Shown here: positions 44,246-56,500 of the stretch, one piece after another
Layout of the letters: every line of letters begins with the position of its first letter
Position numbering within the stretch: position 1 is the stretch's first letter
Source: Capra hircus
Lineage: Eukaryota; Chordata; Mammalia; Artiodactyla; Bovidae
Reading direction: 5' to 3'
Assembly (NCBI RefSeq): GCF_001704415.2
Contig: NC_030810.1
Location: 99,770,315-99,834,314, forward strand
Length of the DNA: 64,000 nt
Made by a program: the position numbers and the translations under genes
Notes under the pieces: generated by a model
Database searches by the model: none
What the model saw: the letters and a program-made list of their open reading frames with translations, nothing else
What the model was told of the DNA's origin: nothing

Positions 44246-44830
44246 CTTTAATTCTTGACAGAGTAGTCTAATCATACTCTTTCTGACTCCTTCCTATCAC
44301 ATAATCCTTAAATCTTAAAGCCTAGCATCCACTGCACCTTCTTAGTCACTAATGATCTTACAGAATTTGAGTATCATAAAGTAGCTTCCACCCAATCAAT
44401 AGCTAGATCCAGGGGCTTTCCAAAGGCTAGGTACTCAGTGCTCTCAGTATCATTTGACACTCTTGGTAATGCCTACTGAAGCTCTTCTCCCTTGGATCTC
44501 ATGTCAGCACACTATCCTAATTCTCCTCTTACCTATCTGGCAACAACTTCTATATATCGTAATAGCCTCACTTCTGCCCACTCCAGAGTATGGGTATTCC
44601 CTTAGGCTCAATCCTTGGCTCTTTAACTATATTCTTTCACTTCAAGCTTTCATCTTCTTCGTGGCTCTAATTATTACCTCAACTTAGAAGACTTCTGGTT
44701 TCCTTTCCAGTCTCAGTCTTTCCCATGAGATGACATACTGAATGTATACATTTCTGCTGGACAGTTTCATTTACTCATTACTAATACTTAAAACTTATTA
44801 AACGTTTCAGCATTTTAGAGCCAAGAGGGT

Positions 44831-45040
44831 GACATGAGAGCGTGATTATTCAGTTGTGTCCTAACCTTTGCAACCCTATGGACTGTAGCCTGCCAGGCTC
44901 CTCTGCCCATGGGATTCTCCAGGCAAGAATACTGGAGTGAGTTCCCATTTCTTCCTCCAGAGGATCTTCCCAACCCAGGGACCAACCCATGTCTGCTGCG
45001 TTGGCAGGAGATTCTTTACCTCTGAACCATCAGAGAAGCC
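44831..45040 (-). repeat. Bov-tA SINE inside a MIR
   Basis: Antisense Bov-tA flanked by ccaagagggt at 44821-44830 and 45041-45050. The flanking sequence (44780-44830 and 45041-45165, 'tttatagatgaggacac') resembles an old MIR. Confidence 0.88.
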
Positions 45041-45165
45041 CCAAGAGGGTACCATTTGTAATTTTATAGATGAGGACACTTAGGTAGCTTGTGTAAGACA
45101 ACATAATGTGTTATACAGGACTCTTGTTTTCCAGTCTGATGCCTTTTCTAGTGTTGACCAGTCAA

Positions 45166-45885
45166 ATTAGTATTCTTCCTGTTCTGCCTTTTTACAGCCT
45201 ATTTTTCTTCTGTTAATGCTGCCTATAGTACCATTATTTTTCTAGATAACTAAGTTTAAAATTTGGTGCTATTTAGTCACCAAATCCTTTTTATTCTATA
45301 TTTGGAATGGCTCTTAAAATCTGTTTCTTCCTTTATATTCCATCACCACTTCTTTGGTCTAAACCTTGACTATAGCAATAGCTTCTCTTACCTCTAATCC
45401 CTTCTCACTTTTAAACAGATTAATTTTCCTGAAACAATGCTTTGCATGTCATTTCCTATTCAATGGCTCTCTGATATTTTGAGAAGAAAGTCCAAAACAT
45501 TTAGTCAAGCTCTCTGTTTCTCTCTGCTCCCATGCATGATCCCTCTGTTCCATACTGTGTTGTTGTTGCTTGCTCCCAGAAACTGTAAACCTTTTTGCCT
45601 CTAAACTCTAGTTCATGCCACTCACCTTGCCCAGCCTTTCCACCCTCTGTTAACTAAGTCCTCCGCTTCTTTCAGTGACTAACTCAAGTCCTCTCAATTG
45701 TTTGCCCCATTAAACATGATCTATATGCTTAGGCTTTGGCCCTTTACTCCATCAAATCAAAGGAGGTATATAAACTGCCTAGTACATGGTTTGGTATCTA
45801 ATACCCTGGTATAAGATTCTCAAAAATACTACTTTTCCTCTTCCTTTCTTTCAAAATATTTTTCCATGTTATCCCTTTTGATTCC
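45166..45885. other. Intergenic T-rich stretch
   Basis: No gene or recognisable element in about 720 bp. It is rich in CTT/TCT runs. Confidence 0.45.
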
Positions 45886-46556
45886 CATGACAAATTATGT
45901 GTGATTGAAGGCACATATTAGTTCAATTTTACAGATGGGGAAACAGACTGAGTTTAAATAAGCGGTCAGCAAAGCAAGATATACGCTTTGTGGGCCATAC
46001 ATCTTGCTGCAACTACCCAGCTCTGTCATTGTAGCCCAAACAGTCATACCTAATATATAAACAAACAGCAAAACTGTTTTCCAATAAGCTTTTTTTTAAT
46101 TTTTAATTTATTTACTTTTGGCTGTCTGGGTCTTCGTTGATGTGAGCAGGCTTTCTCTAGTTGAGGCAAATGGGGGTTGCTCTTCATTGCAGTACACGGC
46201 CTTTTCGCTGTGGTGGCTTCTCTTGTTGGGGAACACAGGCTCTAAGTGCTCAGGCTCAGTAGTTGTGGCACATGGCCTTAGTTCCTCCAAGGCATGTGGA
46301 ATCTTCCCAGACCAGGGATCGAACCCATGTTCCCTACATTGGCAGGCGGATTCTTAACCAGTTGACCCCCAGGGAAGTCCCAATAAAGTTTACTTACAAA
46401 AACAAGAATGGGGCTGGATTTGACCTGTAGGCAGTACTTTGCAGACTACTGATTTAAGTGACTTGTTCAAGGTCATATGCCTGATGAGTATCAGAATTTT
46501 GATAGAATCCAGATCACCTGACTTCCAATCCAGTGTTTTTCTACTACAGTATCTTG
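45886..46556 (+). repeat. MIR split by a hAT element carrying a CHR SINE
   Basis: MIR pieces at about 45886-45960 and 46448-46556. Between them, about 45961-46447 resembles a Charlie-type hAT MITE ('tttgtgggccatac', 'ggatttgacctgtagg'). That in turn holds an antisense CHR SINE at about 46088-46380, flanked by ccaataa. Confidence 0.6.
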
Positions 46557-46571
46557 CTGGCTATATAATTT

Positions 46572-46970
46572 TTTTTTTCTTTCTTTCTTTTTTTTTTTTA
46601 ATTTTTATTTTTACTTCATTTTACAATACTGTATTGGTTTTGCCATACATTGACATGAATCCGCCATGGGTGTACATGAGTTCCCAATCCTGAACCCCCC
46701 TCCCACCTCCCACCCCATATCATCTCTCTGGATCATCCCTGTGCTCCAGCCCCAAGCATCCTGTATCCTGTATCGAACATAGACTGGCGATTCATTTCTT
46801 ACATGATAGTATACATGTTTCAACGCCATTCTCCCAAATCATCCCACCCTTTCCCTCTCCCTCAGAGTCCAAAAGTCTCATATACAGGGTTATCCTTAAC
46901 ATCTTTCTAAATTCCATATATATGTGTTAGTATACTGTATTGGTGTTTTTCTTTCTGGCTTACATTCACT
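46572..46970 (-). mobile_element. Young L1 3' end with 15-bp target duplication
   Basis: 5'-truncated antisense L1 of the ruminant type, with its poly(A) seen as T-rich sequence at 46572-46602. The flanks are perfect 15-bp copies, ctggctatataattt, at 46557-46571 and 46971-46985. Confidence 0.9.
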
Positions 46971-47070
46971 CTGGCTATATAATTTATTTTGCATTCATCG
47001 TACGCTACCTTGTTGTACTATTTATCTTTCTGGACATTTATTATGGTTTGGTAGTTCAAGAGGCAGTGGA

Positions 47071-47395
47071 GGAGCTTCCCAGGTGGTATAGTGGATAAGA
47101 ATATGCCTGCCAATGCAAGGAACAAGGGTTCGATCCCTGGTCAGGGAAGTTGCCATATGCTGCAGAGCAGCTATGCCTGCCTGCCACAAATACTGACGCC
47201 TGAACACTCTAGGGCCGGAAAGCTACAACTAATGAGCCCTTGTGCCGCAACTACTGAAGCTCATGCTCCTAGAGCCTGTGCTCTGCATCAGGGGAGGCCA
47301 CTGCAATGAGAAGCACAAGCACCACAATGAAGAGTAACCCCTGCTCACTGCAACTAGAGAAAACCTACATGCAGGAACAAAGACATAGCGCAATC
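47071..47395 (+). repeat. CHR-type long SINE
   Basis: Sense copy with tRNA-like head ('gggttcgatccctggtc') and the long 'gccgcaactactgaagc' body. Confidence 0.82.
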
Positions 47396-47402
47396 GTGAA
47401 CG

Positions 47403-48215
47403 TGATGTGAAAGTCGCTCAGTTCAGTTCAGTTCAGTTCAGTTCAGTCGCTCAGTCGTGTCTGACTCTTTGCGACCCCATGAATCACAGCATGCCAGGCC
47501 TCCCTGTCCATCACCAACTCCCGGAGTTCACTCAAACGCATGTCCATCGAGTCGTCCCCTTCTCCTCCTGTCCCCAATCCCTCCCAGCATCAGGGTCTTT
47601 TCCAGTGAGTCAACTCTTCGCATGAGGTGGCCAAAGTATTGAAGTTTCAGCTTTAGTATCAGTCCTTCCAAAGAACACCCAGGACTGATCTCTTTTAGGA
47701 TGGACTGGTTGGATCTCCTTGCAGTCCAAGGGACTCTCAAGAGTCTTCTCCAACACCACAGTTCAAAAGCATCAATTCTTTGGCGCTCAGCTTTCTTCAC
47801 AGTCCAACTCTCACATCCATACATGACCACTGGGAAAACCACAGCCTTGACTAGACAGACCTTTGTTGGCAAAGTGATATCTCTCCTTTTTAATAACTTT
47901 CCTTCCAAGGAGTAAGTGTCTTTTAATTTCATGGCTGCATCACCATCTGCAGTGATTTTGAAGCCCCCCAAAATAAAGTCTGACACTATTTCCCCATCTA
48001 TTTCCCATGAAGTGATGGGGCCAGATGCCAACATCTTAGTTTTCTGAATGTTGAGCTTATAGTCGCTCAGTCGTGTCCAACTCAGGGAATTCTCTAGGCC
48101 AGAATACTGGAGTGGGTAGTCTTTCCCTTCTACAGAGGATCTTCCCAACCCAGGAATGGAACTGAGGTCTGGATTGCAGGTGGATTCTTTACCAACTGAG
48201 CTATCAGGGAAGCCA
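47403..48215 (-). repeat. Bov-tA SINE split by a BovB
   Basis: Antisense Bov-tA. Its tail piece at 47403-47420 resumes at 48061-48215 across a BovB, with agtcgctca duplicated at 47412-47420 and 48061-48069. The body has an internal deletion. Confidence 0.82.
47421..48060 (-). mobile_element. 5'-truncated BovB inserted in a Bov-tA
   Basis: Antisense BovB 3' portion that begins with five tandem GTTCA units (47421-47445), the expanded tail repeat of BovB. Its coding remnant is frame-broken. Confidence 0.9.
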
Positions 48216-48837
48216 ACCAAAAATAAGTAAATAAATGAGGTAGTGGAATGACACAAAGTAGGTACTCCATAAAAGTTTGTTGATAAGCATAATCATATCC
48301 CAGACTAACTCTATTTTGGTTACTTTGAACCTGGCTTATTCTAAGGCAGGCTTCAGTTTTTGTGTGAGTCCTATTAGGATAACTGACATGGATGCATCTG
48401 TCTCTGTGTATGTTCCTGCATGTTTCAGGGGAGTCACCCAAAGAACAGTATTGCACAAGTACCTGGTTGACATGCTTTCTTCTTCTGAGCCTTTCTCTAC
48501 TGTTTTCCAGTAGCCATGTCCAGTAAATCTGAACTTATATGAATACCCATAAAATAAGATATATGTAGACATAACATGAATAAAAGGAAAGCTGATTCCA
48601 CAATGAGGAAAAAGTTAAAAAAATTTTTTCTACTAAGTCTCACTAGGAGACAAATGGGATAGAAGCTGGCATAAAAGAGTCTTTGATTCTAAATCCTTTA
48701 GATGAGTTTTCCGATTCTTTAGTGATTCTATTTTATTTAGTGAAATGTCTAGGGAGATAGTGATATAGGAAACTGATAGTATGTTATTTAATCTCTTGCC
48801 CTTAGTTTTTTGGGTGTAAAACTGTTTTCCATCTGCA
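48216..48837. other. Intergenic stretch
   Basis: A/T-rich unique sequence without a supported gene. Confidence 0.45.
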
Positions 48838-49067
48838 GTTCGCTACTTTGTGTCCTATTCTTTTGTGACCACCCCCAACCCCTGCCCCCATGGACTGTAG
48901 GTAGTAATGCGCCAGGCTCCTCGGTCCATGGAATTTCCCAGTAAAGGATACATACTGCAGTGGGTTGCCATTTCCTTCTCCAGAGGATCTTCCCCACCCA
49001 GGGATCGAATTCGGGTCTCCTGCATTGGCAGGTGGATTCTTTACCACTGAGAAACCATGGAAGCCCC
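48838..49067 (-). repeat. Bov-tA SINE, antisense
   Basis: Diverged antisense Bov-tA ('ggtccatggaatttccc' to 'tttaccactgagaaacc'). Confidence 0.85.
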
Positions 49068-49332
49068 TTCCACCCTGAGAGCAGCTCTCAAAGAAGCTGT
49101 GTCCTTTGTGAAAAGGGGAACTATGCTCAGGAAGCTTCGCGTATTTCTCTCATTTTCCGTCCGGAAAAAGAAATAGATAAATATCTATTTAAGGTTTAAT
49201 AGGATTACAGCAGACATTGGCACAACATTTTAAATCAACTCTACTTCAACTGGAAGGGGAAAAAAAGATTTAGTAGGATTAAAGGGTACAGAATCAGGCT
49301 GACCTCAGAGGCCAAAGGACCGTGACTCTCAG

Positions 49333-49815
49333 AGAAAGTGAAGAATCTGATGCTGGGAGGGATTGGGGGCGGGAAGAGAAGGGGACGACAGAGGATGAGA
49401 TGGCTGGATGGCATCACTGACTCGATGGACGTGAGTCTGAGTGAACTCCGGGAGATGGTGATGGACAGGGAATGGCACCCCACTCCAGTACTCTTGCCTG
49501 GAAAATCCCATGGACTGAGGAGCCTGGTAGGCTGCAGTTCATGGGGTCGCTGAGTCAGACACGACTGAGCGACTTCACTTTTTTTCCCTTTCTTGCACTG
49601 GAGAAGGAAATGGCAACCCACTCCAGTGGTCTTGCCTGGAGAATCCCAGGGACGGGGGAGCCTGGTGGGCTGCCATCTATGGGGTCGCACAGAGTCGGAC
49701 ACGACCTAAGCTACTTAGCAGCAGCAGTAGCAGCAGCAGGGAGGCCTGATGTGCTGCGATTCATGGGGTCGCAAAGAGTCGGAGACCACTGAGCAACTGA
49801 ACTGAACTGAACTGA
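49333..49815 (+). mobile_element. BovB tail carrying a nested Bov-A2 dimer
   Basis: BovB pieces at 49333-49470 and 49740-49815 are separated by a sense Bov-A2 dimer (about 49471-49737, with CAG-rich end). The BovB text continues across it ('gatggacaggga' then 'ggaggcctgatgtg'). It ends about 160 bp before the ETS sites of the MRPS21 promoter. Confidence 0.85.
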
Positions 49816-49899
49816 AGGCAACAAGTACTTTGCTTTGCCAGCTGTAGAGTGCAGGCCCGGCGGTTGGCAGTGGCTGAGGGAACCGAAAATCCCCCTACC

Positions 49900-50500
49900 C
49901 AGCCAGAAGGTTGCCATGGTTTCTACGTAGCGTCTCTTCCTTTTCGGCTTCGTTGTCCCCATGCGATGACGCAACTTCCGCTTCCTGTTGGGGCGGGCTT
50001 CCAGTTGGCTGAGTGCTAAGGGCTGAGGGGCTCCTACTAGGAGGTGAAAGTAAGGCGGTTGTGGCGGGAGGGAGAGATTTAGCGCGGTTGCCCCCTTTCC
50101 TAAGCACAGAGAGACTGTGCCCAATTCCCGTCCCAAACCATCCTGGGAACTTTTGCGGTAATTAGGAGGGGGAGGGGGCGCCCGCGGCGCGTCCTAGTTC
50201 TTCCGTGCCCGGCCAAATAAATCTCCATCGGTACACCCTGCTACTGTCTCGTTTCTTCCCTGTGGCAGGGTTTGTATTGGCAAAGCGAGCGGGGGAATCT
50301 TGATAAAGAGTCACGTGTACCTTCCAGGATATGAGGTCTTGCACGTGTCCCAGTCTCCTGTTCTGAGCCCGTTGCATTTCCAGACCCTAAATAAGCCACG
50401 CGGTTCTGTATTCTACTGTGTTTCTTTCTTACCTGGTCTCTATACTTAACTACCCCTTTCTCCGTCGTACTTTAGGTCCTGCAGATTGAAGACTTAAATC
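49900..50500 (+). promoter_or_regulatory. MRPS21 promoter and 5' non-coding region
   Basis: CpG-rich, TATA-less sequence with ETS-type cores in ACTTCCGCTTCCT (49974-49986), a nearby TGACGCAA and a GC box. ETS (GABP/NRF-2) control is common for mitochondrial ribosomal protein genes. A possible first exon ends near 50041 at AGGAG/GTGAAA, and the acceptor before 50476 opens the exon carrying the ATG. Two CACGTG E-boxes lie at 50312-50317 and 50342-50347. Transcript ends are inferred. Confidence 0.6.
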
Positions 50501-50507
50501 CAAGGTC

Positions 50508-53500
50508 ATGGCAAAACATCTGAAGTTCATTGCCAGGACTGTGATGGTACAAGAAGGGAACGTGGAAGGTGCATACAGGACTCTAAACAGGTAACTGGTT
50601 GGGGACCAGAATCACGACTAGGCCAACTCTCTTGAGAAGTGGGGTGGTTATTCTATCCCTCTCTCTGTCATTTGCTGTTGATCAGTCACTCAGTCGTGCC
50701 TGACTCTTTGCCACCCCATGGACTGCAGCATGCCAGGCTTCCCTGTCCTTCACTGTCACCTGGAGTTTGGTCAAACTCAAACTCATGTCCATTGATTCGG
50801 TGATGCCATCCAACCATTTCATTCTCTGTCACCCCTTTCTCCTCCTACTCTCAGTCTTCCCAACATCAGTGGGAAGACTGATGAGTGAGTCGGCTCTTTG
50901 CCTCAGGTGGCCAAAGTATTGGAGCTTCAGCTTCAGCATCAGTCCTTCCAATAAATATTCAGGGTTGATTTCCTTTAGGATTGACTGGTTCGATCTCCTT
51001 GCTGTCCAAGGGACACTCAAGAGTCTTCTCCAGTAGAATTCAAAAGCATCAGTTCTTCAATGCTCAACCTTCTTTATGGCCCAGCTCTCACATCCTTACA
51101 TGACTACTGGAAATACCATAGCTTTGACTATTTGGACCTTTGATGGCAAAGTGAGGTTGTTTCTAACCAGTGCCAGCCCAGATGTTCACAGTCTGGGAAC
51201 TTCTCAGTCCCTCAGTTTACTGTCTTAAAAATAAAGTTCTTCCCCAATCCTAACAGTGTGAGGCATATTCATCCACAATCATTCCTTTGATGATGAACCT
51301 GAATTCTCCAAGACTTTAGGAAAGAGCCCAAAGGGAAAACCAAGTTATAAAATTGCTAGTGAGCAGGAATATAGTACATGATACATGGAAAGCTGAGCGA
51401 GAGATTGGTGTGGGACAAGGCTAATGGAAAAGGTGAACTCAGGTTTGGGATCATAAAGGAGCAAGCAAGTGATGGAAAACTGAAACAGGTTCAGAAAATA
51501 GGTTACAACATAAGCAAAAACATGGAAATAAACTGGCTGAAGTGGAGGAGCTGTATTGAAAGGTTTTGAATGCTAAGTGAAGTCGCTCAGTCGTGTCCGA
51601 CTCTTTGTGACCCCATGGACTGTAGCCTATCAGGCTTCTCCGTCCATGGGATTTTCCAGGCAAGAGTGCTGGAGTGGATTGCCATTTCCTTCTCCAGGGG
51701 ATCTTCCCGACCTAGGTTGATCCCTAATAAAGTTATGTTTTCTAAAGAAAATAGTTCACTAATCTCTTATCACTAGTTTTAAGGATTTTGACTTTCATTT
51801 ATCATTTTCTCTCCCCAGTGAAGCAGAGTTTAGAGAAACAAAAGCTTATTGAATTGAATTATATGAAAGAGATAATACATGAGCTGATCTTCTGCCTTAA
51901 GGCCACTAACGTGGTTGCTTTATTAAAGAAGTAAGAGAAGCCTGGGAAGATTAAGTTATATTCCTTGGGTTACAATTATTGAATGGTTGAAAGGAGTATA
52001 AAACACACACATTTTTCCAGTGCAGTGTTCTTTGCTCCATGTTATAGATTACTTACTAACTTCTGTGGAAATGGGGAGACCTATGGCAGTCATTCTCCAG
52101 TTAAGAATTCTTATATGATTAGGTTTAAATGTAGATGGGGTTCTTGGGGACTGAGAAGATAAATGAAAGAGAACCTACTTCTTAGTGAAGCGGAGAGTTT
52201 TCAGTGTGGAGGGCGGAAGACCATAGTAGGTGAGGACAAAGATGCTGTCAGAAGCTGTGTGACTGAGAAGCAGTTGCAGGCTCAAGATGATTTGTATGTC
52301 TTTTAAAAGAGTCAGCGTCTTTACCTCTTATGGTGTCTGAGCATGCCAGTCATATCCTTGTGTAGAAGGTATTCCTGCTGTACTTTCACTTAAGTTGAAA
52401 GGATAACAGGGCAAGTAAGATAATCCTATTTCATGTTTCTCTATAACTGCTCATTCTAGACTCTTCTATTTCAGACCTTTAAGTGGCATGTCTGTAGGAG
52501 GGTTGAGATGTCTAATGATCTCTGCTCTTACACTGGAAGCACTAAGTGAATATCTTTACAGATTCTGTAGCTAATTAGCTAGTGAGATGAAATGATGAAT
52601 TTGGGGAAGGAAAGTCTTCCAGATTACCTCACCCTTTTTCTGACTTCTTCCTATAAGTTTTTCTCTGTATGGTTTATTTTGGTGAATTTAGATAGGTTTT
52701 ATTGTTGTTGTTCAGTCAGTAAACCGTGTCTCTCTCTTTGCAACTCCATGGACTATTAACACACCAGACTTCCCTGTCCTTCACTATATCCTGGAGTTTG
52801 CTCAAATTCTTAACCATTGAGTCAATCTTATCCTCTGCTGCCCTCTTCTTTTGCCTTCAAGTCTTTCCTAGTATCAGGGTCTTTTCCAGTGGGTCAGTTC
52901 TTCACATCAGGTAACCAAAGTATTGGAGCTTTAGCATCAATACTTCCAATGAATAGTTAGGGTTCATCTCCTTTAGGATTGACTGGTTTAATCTGCTTGG
53001 TTTTCAAAGGACTCTCAAGAGTCTTCTCCAGCACCACAGTTCAAAAACATCAATTCTTAAGCACTCTGTCTTCCTTATCCAATTCTCACATTTGTACATG
53101 ACCACTGGAAAAACCATGGCTTTGACTAGTCAGACTTTTGTTGGCAAAGTGATATCTTTGCCTTTTTTTTTTTTTTTTTTGATATCTTTGCTTTTTAATA
53201 CCTGTCTAGGTTTGTCATCGGAGAAGGCAATGGCACCCCACTCCAGTACTCTTGCCTGGAAAATCCCATGGATGGAGGAGCCTGGTGGGCTGCAGTCCAT
53301 GGGGTCGCTAAGAGTCGGACACGACTGAGTGACTTCACTTTCACTTTTTACTTTCACGCATTGGAGGAGGAAATGGCAACCCACTCCAGTGTTCTTGCCT
53401 GGAGAATCCCAGGGACGGGGGAGCCTGGCGGGCTGCCATCTGTGGGGTCGCACAGAGTCGGACACGACTGAAGCGACTTAGCAGCAGCAGCAAGTTTGTC

Positions 53501-56500
53501 ATAGCTTTCCTTCCAAGGGGCAGGCATCTTAATTTCATGGCTGCAGTCACCATCCACAATGATTTTGGAGCCTAAGAAAATAAAATCTGTCACTGCTTCC
53601 ATATTTTTCCTCTTCTGTTTACCATGAAGTGATGGGACCAGATGCCATGATCTTAGATTTTTGAGTGTTGCATTTTAAGCCAACTTTTTCAGTCCCCTCT
53701 TTCACCTTCATCAAAAGGCTCTTTAGTTCTTCTTCACTTTCTCCCATTAGAGTGGTGTTATCTGCATATCTGATGTTGTTGATATTTCTCCTGGCAGTCT
53801 TGATTCCAGCCAGTGTTTCATCTAGCCTGGCATTTTGTGTGATGTACTCTGCATATAAGTTAAATAAACAGGGTGACAGTATACAGCCTTGTACTCCTTT
53901 CCCAATTTTGAACCAGCCAGTTGTTAAGGCTCTAATTGTTGCCTCTTGACCCCGAATACAGGTTTCTCACAAGACAGTTAAGATGGTCTGGTATTCCCAT
54001 CTCTTTAAGAATTTTCCACAGTTCATTATGATCCACACAGACAAAGGCTTTAGCATACATAGTCAATGAAGCAGAAGTAGATGCTTTTCTGGAATTCCTT
54101 TGGTTTCTCTCTGATTCAGCAAATGTTGGCAATTTGATCTCTGGTTCCTTTGCCTCTTCAAAACCCAGATTATATATCTGGAAGTTCTTGGTTCATGTAC
54201 TGCTGGAGCCTAGCTTGAAGGATTTTGAGCATTACCTTGCTAGCATGTTAAATTGTACAGTAGTTTGAACATTCTTTGGCATTGCCCTTCTTTGGGATTG
54301 GAATGAAAACTGACCTTTTCCAGTCCTGTGACCACTGCTGCCTTTTCCAAATTTGCTGACATTGAGTACAGCACTTTAACAGCATCACCTTTTAGGATTT
54401 TAAATAGCTCAGCTGGAATTCCATCACCTCCACTAGCTTTGTATGTAGTAATGCTTCCTAAGGCCCTCCTGAAGGAGGAAATGGCAACCCTCTCCAGTAT
54501 TTTACCCCTTTAGCTGCCTTTTCTGTATGTCTCTCTTAAATTCCGGCTTCTCTTTATTTTTCTCATATTTTTGATAATAAGTTGCATGTTCTGCAGTTTA
54601 ATTACAGCAGTAGGTATGACAGCAAATGAGAAGAAAGGAAGGTGGTTAAAGCTTTAGCATGTTTAGAGCACAAATATAGTCTTACAAAGGAAATAGCCTA
54701 TGTGTCTGCCCAGTGAGATCGCCACAGAACGCTTGTTATATAACCAAGGGCCCTCATTGGTGCCCTGAGATGAAGAGATGGAGAATGAGGGTTGCTAGGA
54801 AGCCCTGCATGATTGGCTGGCCCCCAGGTAAGGAAAGTCAAGTACTCTGGAAGTGTGCCCAGTTGACCCCTTTTATTCCTGGTAGGAGAGCTTCTGGGCC
54901 CATTGAGTCGTCCTGTGTACACACTGGTCCTGACAGGCTGGCTACAGTGACGTGTGTCTGCCACCCTCAAATTCCCCCAGCTAGGGCAGCTTAGCTCCTT
55001 TTACATAATCTGTTGAATTTCACTGAAACTGGCAGCTGCCTGTCCTGCAGTGTTACGTCGCCAGGCACCCAAACTCCAGGCTGATCTGTTTACTGTGAGC
55101 CTCTTGGTCTGCTAGTCCTCGAACTACCTGTGGAAGCAGAAGCATCATTACTTCTATTTACTTCATGAGTTCTACAAAGCTCTTCCTACATCCTTGTTTA
55201 TTAGAAATAAGTAGATGCCTCTACTCTAGGGATTCTGAAACATTTGAGAATAATATGTGCTATTTTCAGGATAACTAGAAAGTGCAGGGTGAGGAAGGAA
55301 ATCCTCACCTGGCACCTTGGAATTTATTTGATATGTGTTTTGGAAATAGAACCATCCAAGGAATACCATTTAGCAACCTCATCATTATGTTAGGGGGCAC
55401 TGATCTTTTCATTTTTTTGCCCCTTCCTCTATTCTTATATTCCTTTGATACTTTTGTCTTGTTTTTCTTTTTTGCCTGACCACACAGGCATTTACTTGAT
55501 AAGATGATCACTTTTGTCTGTTTCAGAACCCTTTCGAAACTCCAGTAGGATACCTGAGTCTGTTTCTCAACTCTTCCTTTTGCAGTTCTCTTTCATAGTA
55601 CTTTTAAACTGTCCTTGTCATTCCAGTAGGCTCCTCTTCCTAGGTGAAGTCATATCTAGGGTCTCTGTTCTTTTCACCTGAAAGTGTAGTGTTACTCACT
55701 TAGTCGTGACCAACTCTTTGTGACCCCATGGACTGCAGCCTGCCAGGCTCCTCTGTCCATGAGATTTCCCAGGCAAGAATATAGTGGGTTGCTATTTTCT
55801 TCTCCAGAGTATCTTCCCACACCAGGGATTGAACCCGCATCTCCTGCATTGATGAGTGGATTCTTTACCACTGAGCCACCAGGGAAGCCCAAACAAAGCT
55901 TAGAAAGAAGTAAATAGTTGTTTGGATCAACGCCTTTCCCTTAGTGTGCCATGTCTTCTTCGCTTGCATCTTTTTACTCTAATTAAGGAGTCTGGCTCAG
56001 CTTTTTTCCTCTTTTATTTTCTCCTTGCCTGTAGGCACTGCAGTAATTTGTCTTTTGAACCTCTGTGGTTTTTATTGGAGAAGCAGAGTGCTGTTATAAA
56101 GCACTGCGCTAAAGACCTGAATTCTACTTCTAGTTCCGTTTCGTGATCTTGGGCGGGTCAGCCTCACTGAACTTCAGTTTTCTAAACTGTAAAGAGATGC
56201 TGGGGACTTCCCTGGTGATCCAGTGGTAAGATCTCGAACGCAGCACAGTGCAGCCAAGAAAAAAAAGATGATGTTACCTGCTTAATCACTTTCATAGAAT
56301 TATGATTAGGATCATGGATGTGAAAATGCTATCTAAACTCTAACGTGCCATTTTAGTAAAGGTAGTGTTGTGGCCTTCTGAGCTAATACTCCCAAGAACT
56401 GTGTCTGTTACAAAGTAACTTAATCTCTTGAGCTGTGGACATTTGTCAGTCACCTAGAGCAGCACTCCCCAACCTGTTTGGCCCCCGGGGCCAGTTTCAC

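Larger units (their letters stand above)
52703..54465 (-). mobile_element. Diverged BovB LINE with two later insertions
   Basis: About 1.45 kb of antisense BovB, from its tail at 52703 to the middle of the reverse-transcriptase region. It is interrupted by a poly(T) insert at 53161-53180 and by a Bov-A2 at 53219-53493. It is more diverged than the other copies, with no long ORF. Confidence 0.87.

Noticed and set aside
47421..47445. Tandem GTTCA units as a microsatellite or CRISPR-like array
   Set aside because: They are the expanded 3' tail of a BovB; there are no spacers and the context is a mammalian genome.
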